Of a stretch of 64,000 bases of DNA, positions 8,641 to 17,903 are shown in pieces. Origin of the DNA: DAOUKH01 sp034421515 (lineage in GTDB: Bacteria > Chloroflexota > Dehalococcoidia > SHYB01). Where the stretch lies: NCBI GenBank assembly GCA_034421515.1, contig DAOUKH010000062.1:53734-117733 (forward strand). Reading direction: 5' to 3'. Every line of letters starts with the position of its first letter. The stretch's first letter is position 1. A program made the position numbers and the translations under genes. Under the pieces are notes generated by a model that was not told where the DNA came from, did no database searches, and saw nothing but the letters and a program-made list of their open reading frames with translations.

Positions 8641-9600
8641 CTGCTCGATGTACAACACCTCTCGGTCGAACTCCAGACGCGCGGCGGCGTCGTCCACGCG
8701 GTCAACGACGTCAGCTTCAGCGTGGAGGAGGGTGAGATTCTGGGTATCGTCGGCGAGTCCGGCTCCGGCAAGAGCATCACGTGCCGCGCGATACTCGGAC
8801 TGCTGCCCCAACCGGCGGGCCGGATCACTGGAGGCTCCATCTACTACAGAGGCAGGGACCTCGTGACCTTACACGAGGCGGAGATGCGGAACCTACGAGG
8901 TTCGGAGATCTGCATCGTCCCGCAGGACCCCAACACCTCGCTGAATCCCGTGTTCACAACCGGGAGCCAAGTTGCCGAGTCGCTCCGCAAACACCTGGGG
9001 CTGGGAGGACAACGTTTACTGGAGCGGAGCTCAGACCTGCTGCACTCCATGAGGATTCCTACCCCCGGTGAGCGGCTCAAGAACTATCCCCATGAGATGA
9101 GCGGCGGCATGCGACAGCGGGTAGTCAGCGCAATCGCCATCTCGGGCGAACCGCGCTTGATCTTGGCCGACGAGCCGACCACCGCCCTAGACGCGACCAC
9201 TGAGGTCCAATACCTCGACCTGCTGCTAGAACTGCGGGCGCGGACCGGTGTTGCGGTGATCTTTGTAACGCACGACTTCGGGGTAGTCACCAAGGTCTGC
9301 GACTCGGTGGCGATCATGTACGCCGGTCAGATCGTAGAGAAGGGCGCGATCGACGATGTGTTCCAACGGCCGGCTCATTGGTATACGAAGGGGCTGTTGG
9401 CTTCTGTGCCACCGCTGCATCGGAGCGTCGGCAGACTGGCAGCGATTCCGGGAGAGCCGCCTGCCCTGACGAGCGACCTACAGGGCTGTCCCTTCGCGCC
9501 TCGGTGCAGCGAGGCGGACCCGGACCTGTGCGGCAAGGCCCCTGTCGAGGTCGAGATCGGCCCCGGCCATAGCACACGTTGCTGGAAACCGGCGCAGTGA
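8641..9600 (+). CDS. ABC peptide-type importer ATPase (DppD/OppD family), start codon uncertain
   Basis: Walker A GESGSGKS, Q-loop VPQDPNTSLNP, signature MSGGMRQRV, Walker B LILADEPTTALD and H-loop IFVTHDFG are all present, plus the C-terminal oligopeptide-type domain with CPFAPRC. The family's conserved first strand is encoded from about 8641 (LLDVQHLSVEL), but in that frame there is no ATG, GTG or TTG between the in-frame stop at 8599-8601 and a GTG at 8722. Starting at 8722 would leave only ~12 residues before the Walker A and delete the first beta-strand. I therefore extend to the CTG at 8641; GTA at 8629 is the other candidate. A non-standard start or a sequence error is implied. The gene overlaps the next by 4 bases. 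Confidence 0.8.
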   Translation: MLDVQHLSVELQTRGGVVHAVNDVSFSVEEGEILGIVGESGSGKSITCRAILGLLPQPAGRITGGSIYYRGRDLVTLHEAEMRNLRGSEICIVPQDPNTSLNPVFTTGSQVAESLRKHLGLGGQRLLERSSDLLHSMRIPTPGERLKNYPHEMSGGMRQRVVSAIAISGEPRLILADEPTTALDATTEVQYLDLLLELRARTGVAVIFVTHDFGVVTKVCDSVAIMYAGQIVEKGAIDDVFQRPAHWYTKGLLASVPPLHRSVGRLAAIPGEPPALTSDLQGCPFAPRCSEADPDLCGKAPVEVEIGPGHSTRCWKPAQ

Positions 9601-10613
9601 GCCAGCCAAACGGCATCCTCACCGAAGTCCGCGACCTCCGCAAGCACTTCCCGGTGGAGTACGGACTCATTCGTTGGGGGACTCCCAAGGTCGTCAAAGC
9701 CGTTGACGGCGTGAGCTTGACGGTCTTCGAAGGCCAGACCTATGCGCTGGTTGGCGAGTCAGGATGCGGCAAGACGACGACGTGCAGGATGTTGCTTCGC
9801 CTTGAGCCGCCGACGTCGGGGACGGTCTTGTGGCAAGGCCAGGACGTTTGGAGACTCAGGAGCGAGGACCTCCGCGACTTCCGAAGGGGCGTGCAGGCGG
9901 TATTCCAGGACCCATGGAGCAGCATGAATCCCAGGATGAGAGCCGGCGCAATCGTCGCCGAGCCGCTGACGATGCTGGGACGACTCACGGGCGACGAGGT
10001 CAGGACAAGGGCGTCGGCCCTTCTCGATCGAGTGGGACTTCCGACGGATTCAAACGACCGCTTCCCGCACGAATTCAGCGGCGGCCAAAGGCAGCGTCTA
10101 GCCATTGCTCGCGCGCTGGCGCTCAACCCCAAGCTGATCGTGCTCGACGAGCCGGTGTCCAGCCTGGACGTGTCGATTCGCGCAGAGATCATGAACTTGC
10201 TGAAGGACCTTCAGGAAGAAACGGGTATGAGCTATCTCCTCATCGCTCATCACCTGGCAACGGTGCGCTACCTCAGCCATAGGGTCGCCGTGATGTATCT
10301 CGGACGGATCGTGGAAGAGGCCGCGAGCGATGAACTGTTCGATCGGCCGCTTCACCCCTACACGAAGGCGCTGCTGGCTGCCGCTACTCCATCCAGACCC
10401 CATGAGCGCGAGACGACGGCCTTGGTGTCGGAGGACGTGCCGTCGCCGCTCGACGTTCCGCCAGGCTGCGCCTTTCACCCGCGCTGCCCGCTAGCGGAGG
10501 AGATTTGTCGTGCCGAGGAGCCGGTCTTGATGGAGGTCAGACCCGATCACAAGGTGGCCTGCCACGTGGTCCAGAGAGAGATGCCCGCCCAGTCAGCGGC
10601 CTCCTCGACTTAA
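9597..10613 (+). CDS. ABC peptide-type importer ATPase (DppF/OppF family)
   Basis: 338 residues from the GTG at 9597, which overlaps the previous stop in a GTGA arrangement typical of translational coupling. Walker A GESGCGKTTT, Q-loop FQDPWSSMNP, signature FSGGQRQRLAIARAL, Walker B LIVLDEPVSSLD, H-loop LLIAHHLATVRY, and the C-terminal CAFHPRCPLAEEIC cluster that in this family can hold an iron-sulfur cluster. Partner ATPase of 8641-9600; last gene of the importer operon, converging directly on the SDR gene (stops one base apart). Confidence 0.93.
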   Translation: MSQPNGILTEVRDLRKHFPVEYGLIRWGTPKVVKAVDGVSLTVFEGQTYALVGESGCGKTTTCRMLLRLEPPTSGTVLWQGQDVWRLRSEDLRDFRRGVQAVFQDPWSSMNPRMRAGAIVAEPLTMLGRLTGDEVRTRASALLDRVGLPTDSNDRFPHEFSGGQRQRLAIARALALNPKLIVLDEPVSSLDVSIRAEIMNLLKDLQEETGMSYLLIAHHLATVRYLSHRVAVMYLGRIVEEAASDELFDRPLHPYTKALLAAATPSRPHERETTALVSEDVPSPLDVPPGCAFHPRCPLAEEICRAEEPVLMEVRPDHKVACHVVQREMPAQSAASST

Positions 10614-10614
10614 G

Positions 10615-11622
10615 TCAGCGTGACTCGCGTGACTCCGCAACCAGCGCTTCGCTCGCTTCCCATAACCTGGTCCCGTTCGCAGGATCCGACGCGCTCGGTG
10701 ACAGCGGCTTCCGCCGCATCAAATGCAGGTAGGTCCCCGTTTCCGTCCCGGCCTCCTGCCCGCAACACAGGTAGATGACCGGTCGGATAGCCTTCTGCGG
10801 AGACTGAAAGAAGACCCTTAGCACCGGCCAGACGAGCGGCTTCACCAGCATCGGCGCTTCTCTGGCAATGTTGGTGGCAACACCTCCGGGACACATCGAA
10901 TGGACCGCCACGTCGACGCGCTCGCTTGGGTTCAGGCGCCGGGAAAGCTCGGCCGCGAAGGTGCAGAGGACCAGCTTGCTCAAGCTGTAATACTTCAGGC
11001 TCTCCTTCAGTCCGTACTCGGTGAATGCGCCAAAGTGATCGAAGTCGATCTCGTGCGCGGACCGGTGCGATTCCGATGAGATGAACACGATACGGGGAGT
11101 CTCCCCGGCCCGGCTCGATGGACGAATGACTCCATCCTCCAGCCACCGGTGGATCATCACTCGCTTCGAAAGGAAATTCACCGCGAACGTCGTCTCGTAG
11201 CCTTGCGGGGTCTTTCGCGATTCGCGCGTCACCAGGCCGGCGTTCATGAGTGCGATGTCGATTTGCACGTCGCGCTGGGCCAGTTCATCGCAGCAGCGGT
11301 GCACGGACTCCATGTCCGCAAGGTCCACCTCAACCATCTCCAAGGTGTTCGAGCCGGAAAGCCGTCTGATTTCGCCGGGGGTCTCGGTGTGGCCGGGCCG
11401 GCAGGCCAGAATCACATGCCCGCCGCGCCGCGCGAGGTCGATGGCGGCGGCTCTGCCCAATCCGCTGTTGGCGCCCGTGACCAGGCAGGTCTTGCCGTCG
11501 ATCCGCAGGTCATCCGGAACTGGGCTGATTTCCGGCTTGCTCGAATCCCTCAGGTCCCGGACTGCCCCGATGAAGGCGTCGACTACGCTGCCGTCGCCGA
11601 TTTTCCTCGTTTTTCGCATCAT
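10615..11622 (-). CDS. Short-chain dehydrogenase/reductase (retinol dehydrogenase-like)
   Basis: 335 residues. Rossmann motif TGANSGLG (cofactor binding), NAG motif (LMNAGLV), Ser on the strand FISSESH and the YSLSK catalytic Tyr/Lys. Extra N-terminal ~40 residues and a C-terminal extension make it longer than classical 250-residue SDRs and like the retinol-dehydrogenase/WWOX-like group. Arg after the Rossmann strand (LACRPG) suggests NADP(H). It is the last gene of a minus-strand trio with a sulfotransferase and a DUF1214 protein. Substrate unknown; a lipophilic alcohol/ketone is a reasonable guess from the subgroup. Confidence 0.88.
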   Translation of the reverse strand: MMRKTRKIGDGSVVDAFIGAVRDLRDSSKPEISPVPDDLRIDGKTCLVTGANSGLGRAAAIDLARRGGHVILACRPGHTETPGEIRRLSGSNTLEMVEVDLADMESVHRCCDELAQRDVQIDIALMNAGLVTRESRKTPQGYETTFAVNFLSKRVMIHRWLEDGVIRPSSRAGETPRIVFISSESHRSAHEIDFDHFGAFTEYGLKESLKYYSLSKLVLCTFAAELSRRLNPSERVDVAVHSMCPGGVATNIAREAPMLVKPLVWPVLRVFFQSPQKAIRPVIYLCCGQEAGTETGTYLHLMRRKPLSPSASDPANGTRLWEASEALVAESRESR

Positions 11623-11678
11623 TGCCGGTCAGGCGCTCTGCAGGCTGACCGTCGTTCTCGCCAGATTGAGGGTGGTGG

Positions 11679-12938
11679 CTATTCGAACGGGATCGCGTGC
11701 CTCTCCCGATAGCACGCGAAAGCTCCGTCGACCGCTTCCCGGCTCAACCCGAAATCCTCGAGCCGGTAGGCATGTTTCCCAAAGCGGTGCTGTGGATTGG
11801 CCCGCAGGTATTGCTCCGCCTTGCGCTCCGCCTGGTCTTCGAAACGGATCCCCGCTTGGGCGCAGATCCGCCGAAGCTCGGTCATCGGATCTCGCGTTAC
11901 ATCGTAATACGATACATCAACGAATCGGCCGGGGTCCGCGTCGTCCCGGGTCTGCATCGTGACGTGCACCATTCTGTTGGTCTTCCTGAACCAGTGTGCT
12001 CCGATTTCCCCTGGATTGACGTGGTCGCTGAGCATGCCGCGTCCGTGGGCGACCATGCTGCAGAACGAGGCTATGGCTATTCGTGGATCGCGGTGTGTCT
12101 GCACCACCGTCGCCTCGGGAAAGACCTTCAGAAAGACATCCAGATGCTCCATATGGTGCGGAGTCTTGAGCACCCAATACTTGCTGGGACGCTGCCAGCA
12201 GAGAGCCTTGAGAACCCGGCGAAAGTACTCGTAGGTCCGCGTTTGGTCCTGCCCCTCAAGCCAGCCGGAATAGCTCGGCACATGCATCATGGCCTCCGCC
12301 GACTGGCTCATGAAGTTCAGGTCGAGCAGCAAGACATCTTCTTCCGGCTCGTTGTGGTCGATCGGATGGACCGCAGCGAACTGGGGCGAGAGATAGGAAA
12401 TCGCCCGTTGCATAAGGCGTGCCCGACGCTTACGCGACTTCTCGCCGCGCCCATTCGTCTCGCCAGCGGGCACCGGGTCCAGCGCCTCGGCAGCTGAGAC
12501 GCCTCGGACCCCTGGCAGCACATTCAGCAGACGCTGCAGCAGGGTCGTGCCGGTGCGCTGCAGCCCTGTAATCAGGACGATCTTCCCAAGATCGATCTCA
12601 TGAATCTCAGGATGCCGCCTGAACAGGTCTTCGATCCGCAACCGGTGCGTGAGCGCGCTCGCCAGCCGCGACTTTTGTATCAGTCGGCCCATAGAGGTCA
12701 GCCGGGCCTCGCGGTTGATGGATTCCACGAGTGTTTCCAGGGCCAGAAGGTGACCGTCGTCACCGAAGTCCGTTAGTCCGGTCTTTCGTTTCGCCTGCCT
12801 GACAAGCGCGTCGACCTCCAGCGGGCCGGACAGCCCGAGCACGCCGATCGATCTCCCGATCAGATTGAAAAGCCTAACGGGGACAGGTCGATAGGGATGC
12901 TCATAGTCCGTGGAGGTTACAAGATCTCTCTTTGCCAT
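11679..12938 (-). CDS. PAPS-dependent sulfotransferase family protein
   Basis: 419 residues of the bacterial sulfotransferase family (Sulfotransf_3 type). The 5'-phosphosulfate loop GLQRTGTTLLQRLL and the 3'-phosphate binding segment VVQTHRDPRIAIAS are visible, with a conserved Lys-rich KTPHHMEHL between them. It would transfer sulfate from PAPS to a hydroxyl or amine of an unknown acceptor. ATG at 12938 (MAKRDLV) is my choice; a GTG at 12956 directly after the upstream stop, with GGGAG before it, is an alternative that adds six residues. It sits between a DUF1214 protein and an SDR on the same strand, a likely three-gene operon. Confidence 0.85.
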   Translation of the reverse strand: MAKRDLVTSTDYEHPYRPVPVRLFNLIGRSIGVLGLSGPLEVDALVRQAKRKTGLTDFGDDGHLLALETLVESINREARLTSMGRLIQKSRLASALTHRLRIEDLFRRHPEIHEIDLGKIVLITGLQRTGTTLLQRLLNVLPGVRGVSAAEALDPVPAGETNGRGEKSRKRRARLMQRAISYLSPQFAAVHPIDHNEPEEDVLLLDLNFMSQSAEAMMHVPSYSGWLEGQDQTRTYEYFRRVLKALCWQRPSKYWVLKTPHHMEHLDVFLKVFPEATVVQTHRDPRIAIASFCSMVAHGRGMLSDHVNPGEIGAHWFRKTNRMVHVTMQTRDDADPGRFVDVSYYDVTRDPMTELRRICAQAGIRFEDQAERKAEQYLRANPQHRFGKHAYRLEDFGLSREAVDGAFACYRERHAIPFE

Positions 12939-12956
12939 CGTGGCGTCCCCGCACAC

Positions 12957-14141
12957 CTACTCCCGCAGGCTGCTCAGGTCGACCAAGCGGGTCTGGGGCT
13001 GCGAGGGTTCCCTCGCGCGCACCCACCGGAAACACATCGTGCCCGACGTGTGGCCCGCCGTCTCCAGCCAATTGGGCAAGCCCGGGTCCTCGTGCGCCAC
13101 GATCAAGCGCACGGAGCCATCATCTTCGTACTGGGCAAGATGCTTGTTGGTATGGATCCTGTGGTAGCGATAGTCCAGCGACTCCATCCAGTAGTTGTTC
13201 AACTGAAAATTCCAGTACTCGCATTCCGGGGGCACAACTTCTATCAGCAGGGCCTCGTCTTGCGCGACCGCCCAATGGCTGTGGTAGTAGGCGATGTTCG
13301 GATCTCCCCCGGCGGCGAGCGACACTTGCGGATCGAACATGGGCAGTTCGTTGCTGTGCTTTTTGAAATCGCGCGCCCACTTGGCGAACAGCAAGGGAGC
13401 CCCCAACAGCAACGCTCCCGCCTTCTTCAATCCCTCGTCCAGTTCCGCCGGTGTCAGAGGCGAGGGTCGGCCCGCTTCCTCGGGGCAGTTGATGCGCTCT
13501 ATGTTCAGCTCTGCAGGTGTTTCCGTTTCCCGATCAAGGAATGTCTGGCGCACCACCAATGTTCCGGTTTCGGGCTTCATAGGGAGCCAGTTCCCCGGTT
13601 GGGGATTGCAGCTAAGGATGAGTTCGAAGCACCCGTTCTCGTCCATTTCGATCTGATGGGACTCTATGTACCCGGTGGGAGGCAGACCGCCACCCTCGCC
13701 GTAGTTCCCGGATTGGGTGCCGAAGCTCAGGTAGGCGATGGTGTTGCGCCGGCCGGTGATTTTGTAGTCGTAGTTGCCGTTCAGTGCGGCCGTCAGATAG
13801 AAGTTATCGGGGTTGTCCGCGCCGAGCTTGGTGGTCTCATCGACCACGCGGTGCATCACGGGCGCCTTGGCGTCGGCGTGCTCGATGAATGCAGTCAGGC
13901 CGGCACGGGCGAGACGGCTCAGGTAGCGATAGCCCTCCGCCTGGTTGAACGGGTCCTGCGGCGCGCCCGGAAAACGCAACGCGGCCCCCGCCGCCTTCAA
14001 CGAATCGCAGAACTCGTTCCACGACTCTCCGGAGGCGACACGCCGGGCGGCGACGTCATCCGGCATCTTGCCGCGCAGCCTCCAAATAAGCAGGGAAATC
14101 CTTCGGAACAGAGAAAGAAGGCCGATAGCGAGTCTTCGCAT
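12957..14141 (-). CDS. DUF1214-domain protein
   Basis: 394 residues. N-terminal hydrophobic stretch with basic flanks (MRRLAIGLLSLFRRISLLIW), then a helical region, then the DUF1214-type beta domain (segments NFYLTAALNGNYDYKITG, YWNFQLNNYWMESLDYR and HTNKHLAQYEDDGSVRLIVAHEDPG). The function of this domain is unknown. The ATG at 14141 has GAGGTG about 6 bases upstream; an open frame continues to 14339 but overlaps the divergent CoA-transferase promoter region and lacks family similarity. First gene of the trio with the sulfotransferase and SDR. Confidence 0.8.
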   Translation of the reverse strand: MRRLAIGLLSLFRRISLLIWRLRGKMPDDVAARRVASGESWNEFCDSLKAAGAALRFPGAPQDPFNQAEGYRYLSRLARAGLTAFIEHADAKAPVMHRVVDETTKLGADNPDNFYLTAALNGNYDYKITGRRNTIAYLSFGTQSGNYGEGGGLPPTGYIESHQIEMDENGCFELILSCNPQPGNWLPMKPETGTLVVRQTFLDRETETPAELNIERINCPEEAGRPSPLTPAELDEGLKKAGALLLGAPLLFAKWARDFKKHSNELPMFDPQVSLAAGGDPNIAYYHSHWAVAQDEALLIEVVPPECEYWNFQLNNYWMESLDYRYHRIHTNKHLAQYEDDGSVRLIVAHEDPGLPNWLETAGHTSGTMCFRWVRAREPSQPQTRLVDLSSLRE

Positions 14142-14338
14142 GGCGCACCTCGTCGGACGACTCTCCCAATCTATCACCGATCGGCTGCCCCAGAGACAAC
14201 TGCGTCGTCTTCCTCGGCGGGCTGCTTGATTGCCATCTCCCCTCAACGCCTGGCGGAGCCGGTCAATCAGCGGAAGTTGTGAGGCAGGTGAGATTCTGCC
14301 ATTCTTGTGCCGCCTGAGGACGGCAAGGAGGCTCCACA

Positions 14339-15562
14339 ATGAGCGGCCCGCTTCATGGACTGCGCATCGCCGACCTGACTCACTTCATGGCGGGACCGGT
14401 CTGCACTTCGCTGCTCCGGGACTTGGGAGCGGAGGTGATCAAGGTCGAGCCGCTGAACGGGGAGGCGGGCCGCTACGGCGGGGCCTATCCCACGCCCTAC
14501 GGCGAGAGCCTCACCTTCCAGGTCCACAACCGCGGCAAGATGTCCATGACCGTGGACCTGAAGACTGAAGAGGGTAAGGCCCTCTTCCGCGATCTGATAC
14601 GAGTCTCCGACGCCTGCGTCGAGAACTTTCGTCCGGGCGTGATGGACAGACTCGGCATTGGCTACGAGGACCTCAGGAAGCTCAACCCCACCATCGTGCT
14701 GGCTTCGATCTCCGGCTTCGGCCAGGTCGGGCCGTATTCTCAACTCCCCTGCGTCGACTTCATCGCGCAGGCGATGAGCGGGCTGATGAGCCTGAACGGC
14801 CAGCCCGGCGACCCACCCACGAAGTACGGCGTCGAAATGGCCGACTACTCCGGCGGCATGTTCGGGGCGCTGAGCGTCGCGTCGGCGCTCTGCCAGCGGG
14901 CGATGTCCGGCCGCAGCGAGCACGTCGACGTGAGCATGCTCGACGCGATGGTCTACCAGTTGAACTACCACCCCATCCGCTACAAGTTCGCCGACCTCTT
15001 CTACGAGCGGATCGGCAACCGGGTCGCGGGTGCGGGCGTCTCGGGCGCCTATCGCTGCAAGGACGGCCACATCGTCATCGCCGGCGGCGGCGACACGAAC
15101 TGGCAACGGCTGGCCAAGGTGATCGGCCGTCCCGAGCTTGCCGACGATCCCCGCTACGCCCTGACGCCGAAGCGCTGGGAGAACCATGACGATCTCGACG
15201 TGCTCATTGAAGAGTGGTCGTGCGAGCTCACCGTCGACGAGGCGCTCGCCGCGCTGCGGGAAGAGGACCTGGTCGTAGGGCCGGTGCACGAGTTGCCCGA
15301 CATCTTCGAGGACGAGCACCTCAAGGCCCGCGAGATGTTGGTCGAGGTCGAGCACCCCTTGCACGGCGCCCTGACGGTGCCCGGGGTCGTTCCCAAGATG
15401 CGGAACTCGAAGCCCGCGGAGATCGACGCGGCGGCCCCGCTGGTCGCGGAGCACAACGGCTACGTCGTCAGCGAGTTGCTCGGCCGTTCCGTAGCCGAGC
15501 TTCGCTCCCTCGAAGAGAACGAGATCATCTTCCCCAAGGAGCCCGGCGCGCTAGCCCAGTAG
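14339..15562 (+). CDS. Type III CoA-transferase (CaiB/BaiF family)
   Basis: 407 residues, a normal length. N-terminal LRIADLTHFMAGPVCTSLLRDLGAEVIKVE, the catalytic Asp context VEMADYSGGMFG, and the later GRSEHVDVSMLDAM are all typical. Such enzymes move CoA between a thioester donor and a carboxylic acid, activating acids for beta-oxidation-like degradation. AAGGAGG lies 8 bases before the ATG. It is transcribed divergently from the DUF1214 gene and converges on the molybdenum hydroxylase gene. Acid substrate not predictable. Confidence 0.92.
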   Translation: MSGPLHGLRIADLTHFMAGPVCTSLLRDLGAEVIKVEPLNGEAGRYGGAYPTPYGESLTFQVHNRGKMSMTVDLKTEEGKALFRDLIRVSDACVENFRPGVMDRLGIGYEDLRKLNPTIVLASISGFGQVGPYSQLPCVDFIAQAMSGLMSLNGQPGDPPTKYGVEMADYSGGMFGALSVASALCQRAMSGRSEHVDVSMLDAMVYQLNYHPIRYKFADLFYERIGNRVAGAGVSGAYRCKDGHIVIAGGGDTNWQRLAKVIGRPELADDPRYALTPKRWENHDDLDVLIEEWSCELTVDEALAALREEDLVVGPVHELPDIFEDEHLKAREMLVEVEHPLHGALTVPGVVPKMRNSKPAEIDAAAPLVAEHNGYVVSELLGRSVAELRSLEENEIIFPKEPGALAQ

Positions 15563-15577
15563 TCGCAGCCCGCTGGC

Positions 15578-17875
15578 CTACTTCTCCCTGAGGGCGGTCA
15601 ACACCTCGGCCGGTGTCATGGGCAGGCGTGTCATCCTGACACCGATGGCGTTCGACACGGCGTTGGCCACGGCGGCCAAGGGCGGGACGATCGAGACCTC
15701 GCCGACGCCGCGCATCCCGAACGGGTGCTCCTGGGTCGGGACTTCCAGCACCACCGAGTCGATGTTGGGCACATCCAGGCTGGTCGGCATGCGGTAGTCG
15801 AGCAAGCTGGCATTCGCCATGACGCCGTCGCTGGTGAAGCTATAGGTCTCTGTCAGCGCCCAGCCAATGCCCTGCACCGTGCCGCCCTGTATCTGGCCTT
15901 CGACGTAGCTGGGGTGCGCCGCCTGGCCCACGTCCTGGAACGCGGTAACACGGAGGAGGCTGACCTTCCCCGTTTCGGGGTCCACCTCGACGTCGACAAT
16001 GTTCCCGGCAATCGCGGGGGCCGCCTTCGCGGGGTGGGCCACCGAGGAGACCGAGATCAGGCCGCCCAGGCGCGGAAGCTGCTCCGCAAGCTCCTTCCAG
16101 CCGATCCGCCGGCCCTCGCCCTTGGTGCAAACGAACTCGCCGTTGTCGAAGGCGACGTCGCCGACTTCCACCTCCCAGAGCAGGGCGGCGCGGGCCGCCA
16201 TCTCGCCTTTCGTCGCCTCCGCGGCGAGGAGCGCGGCCCGGCCCGTATCGACCGCCGTCCGGCTGCCGCCGGTCAGGCCCGTCCAGCCCACGGAGTCCGT
16301 ATCGGTAACGAGCGGGTGTACGTCGGTGGCCGCCAGTCCCAGGGCCTCCGCCGCCTGCATGGCAACCGCCGCCCGCGTTCCACCGATATCGACCGACCCC
16401 GTGACCAAGCTGACTGTGCCGTCGCTGTTCACGTTCATCGTGGCGCAGGACTGCATGCTGGCGTTCTTCCAATAGCCCAGCGCGATGCCGCGCCCACGGT
16501 TCGGCCCGCCCAGGTCGGACTGATAGTGCGGGTGCCGCTTCATGGCGTCGATCACCTGCTCGCCGCCGTGGTGCGGTTGCGGCAGGCCGCTGGGGAGCCG
16601 GTCGCCCTGGCGGGCCAGATTCTTCTTCCGCAGATCGAGCGGGTCCATGTCGAGCCGCCCGGCCAGGTCGTCGAGGACGCTCTCAACGGCGTAGGCGGCG
16701 GCCGGCGTTCCCGGCGCCCGGTAGGCAGCCACCTTCGGCTTGTTGCAGACGACGTCGCAGCCGTCGATGAGGATGTTGTCGATCTTGTAGGCGGCCGACC
16801 CGCTCATGGCGCCTTCGCCGACCGGTGAGCCCGGGAAGGCACCGGCTTCATAGATCATCGAAATCTCGGCGGCGGTGATCCGCCCGTCTCCGGTGGCACC
16901 GATCTTGCACCGAATGTTCGTCGCCGACGCCGGGCCCGACGCCTCCAAGACCTCGGCCCGGCTCATGACGAGCTTAACCGGCTGGCCGCTCTTCTTGGAG
17001 AGGATGGCCGCCACCGGGTCGAGGTAGGTATCGAGCTTGCCGCCGAAGCCGCCCCCGATCTCCATGGGGATGACGCGCACCAGCGATTCGGGAATGCCGA
17101 GGATCATGGCGGTCTCGGCGCGAATGTTGAAGGGGCCCTGGGTGCTCGTCCACACCGTCACCTGCCCGTCCGGCGCCCACCATGCGGTCGAGGTATGGGG
17201 CTCGATGTAGCCCTGGTGCACGGTCTGGGTGGTGAACTCGCGCTCGACGATGACGTCAGCCTCGCCGAATCCCTCCTCCACGTCGCCGTTCTTGAACTGG
17301 ATGCGGAAGGAGACGTTGCTCGGGACCTCGGTGTCGCTCCCCCGCTCCAGAAAGGCGAACGTCGACCGCGTGGTCAGCTCTTCATGCAGCAGAGGGGCAT
17401 CGGGCCGCATCGCGTCGCGGAAGGTGAGCACCGTGGGCAGGACCTCGTACTCGACGTCAATGAGGCTCAGCGCCTCCTCGGCGGCGTGGGGGCTGGTCGC
17501 GGCCACCGCGGCCACGGCGTGCCCCTTGTACAGAGCCTTCGACCTCGCCAGCACGTTCTCCGCCAGCATCCTCGCGTTGCCCCGAATCTCGGCGAAGTCG
17601 ATGGGTCGGTCAGCAATGAGCGGGAGGTCGGCGGAGGTCGCGACAGCCTTCACGTCCGGCAGCGCTTCCGCCTTGCCGGTGTCGATGCGGCTGATGCGGG
17701 CGTGCGGGTGCGGGCTCCGCAGGACCTTGCCGTGCAAGAGACCGGACACCTGCACGTCGGCCCCATACCGGGCCCGGCCGGTGACCTTCTCCACGCCGTC
17801 GTGCCGGATGGGCCTCGTGCCCACGACACGGAAGCCGGCGTCCGTTTGCCTGGCGGATTCAACGTCGGTGGTCAT
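15578..17875 (-). CDS. Molybdenum hydroxylase large subunit (xanthine dehydrogenase/aldehyde oxidase family)
   Basis: 765 residues, the full length of the molybdopterin-binding subunit. It has the N-terminal ald_Xan_dh_C a/b hammerhead domain (KVTGRARYGADVQVSGLLHG), the cofactor segments GGGFGGK and AYRAPGTPAAAYAVES, and the C-terminal catalytic Glu context GVGEVSIVPPLAAVANA. It lacks the AYRCSFR-type motif of form I CO dehydrogenase, so hydroxylation of an aldehyde or N-heterocycle is more likely. The FAD and 2Fe-2S subunits usually found next to it are not in the window. It is the last gene of a minus-strand run with ABC permeases, a deacylase and an amidohydrolase. Confidence 0.9.
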   Translation of the reverse strand: MTTDVESARQTDAGFRVVGTRPIRHDGVEKVTGRARYGADVQVSGLLHGKVLRSPHPHARISRIDTGKAEALPDVKAVATSADLPLIADRPIDFAEIRGNARMLAENVLARSKALYKGHAVAAVAATSPHAAEEALSLIDVEYEVLPTVLTFRDAMRPDAPLLHEELTTRSTFAFLERGSDTEVPSNVSFRIQFKNGDVEEGFGEADVIVEREFTTQTVHQGYIEPHTSTAWWAPDGQVTVWTSTQGPFNIRAETAMILGIPESLVRVIPMEIGGGFGGKLDTYLDPVAAILSKKSGQPVKLVMSRAEVLEASGPASATNIRCKIGATGDGRITAAEISMIYEAGAFPGSPVGEGAMSGSAAYKIDNILIDGCDVVCNKPKVAAYRAPGTPAAAYAVESVLDDLAGRLDMDPLDLRKKNLARQGDRLPSGLPQPHHGGEQVIDAMKRHPHYQSDLGGPNRGRGIALGYWKNASMQSCATMNVNSDGTVSLVTGSVDIGGTRAAVAMQAAEALGLAATDVHPLVTDTDSVGWTGLTGGSRTAVDTGRAALLAAEATKGEMAARAALLWEVEVGDVAFDNGEFVCTKGEGRRIGWKELAEQLPRLGGLISVSSVAHPAKAAPAIAGNIVDVEVDPETGKVSLLRVTAFQDVGQAAHPSYVEGQIQGGTVQGIGWALTETYSFTSDGVMANASLLDYRMPTSLDVPNIDSVVLEVPTQEHPFGMRGVGEVSIVPPLAAVANAVSNAIGVRMTRLPMTPAEVLTALREK

Positions 17876-17903
17876 GGCTGCGTCCTTTCGGCTGTTCGCC
17901 GCA

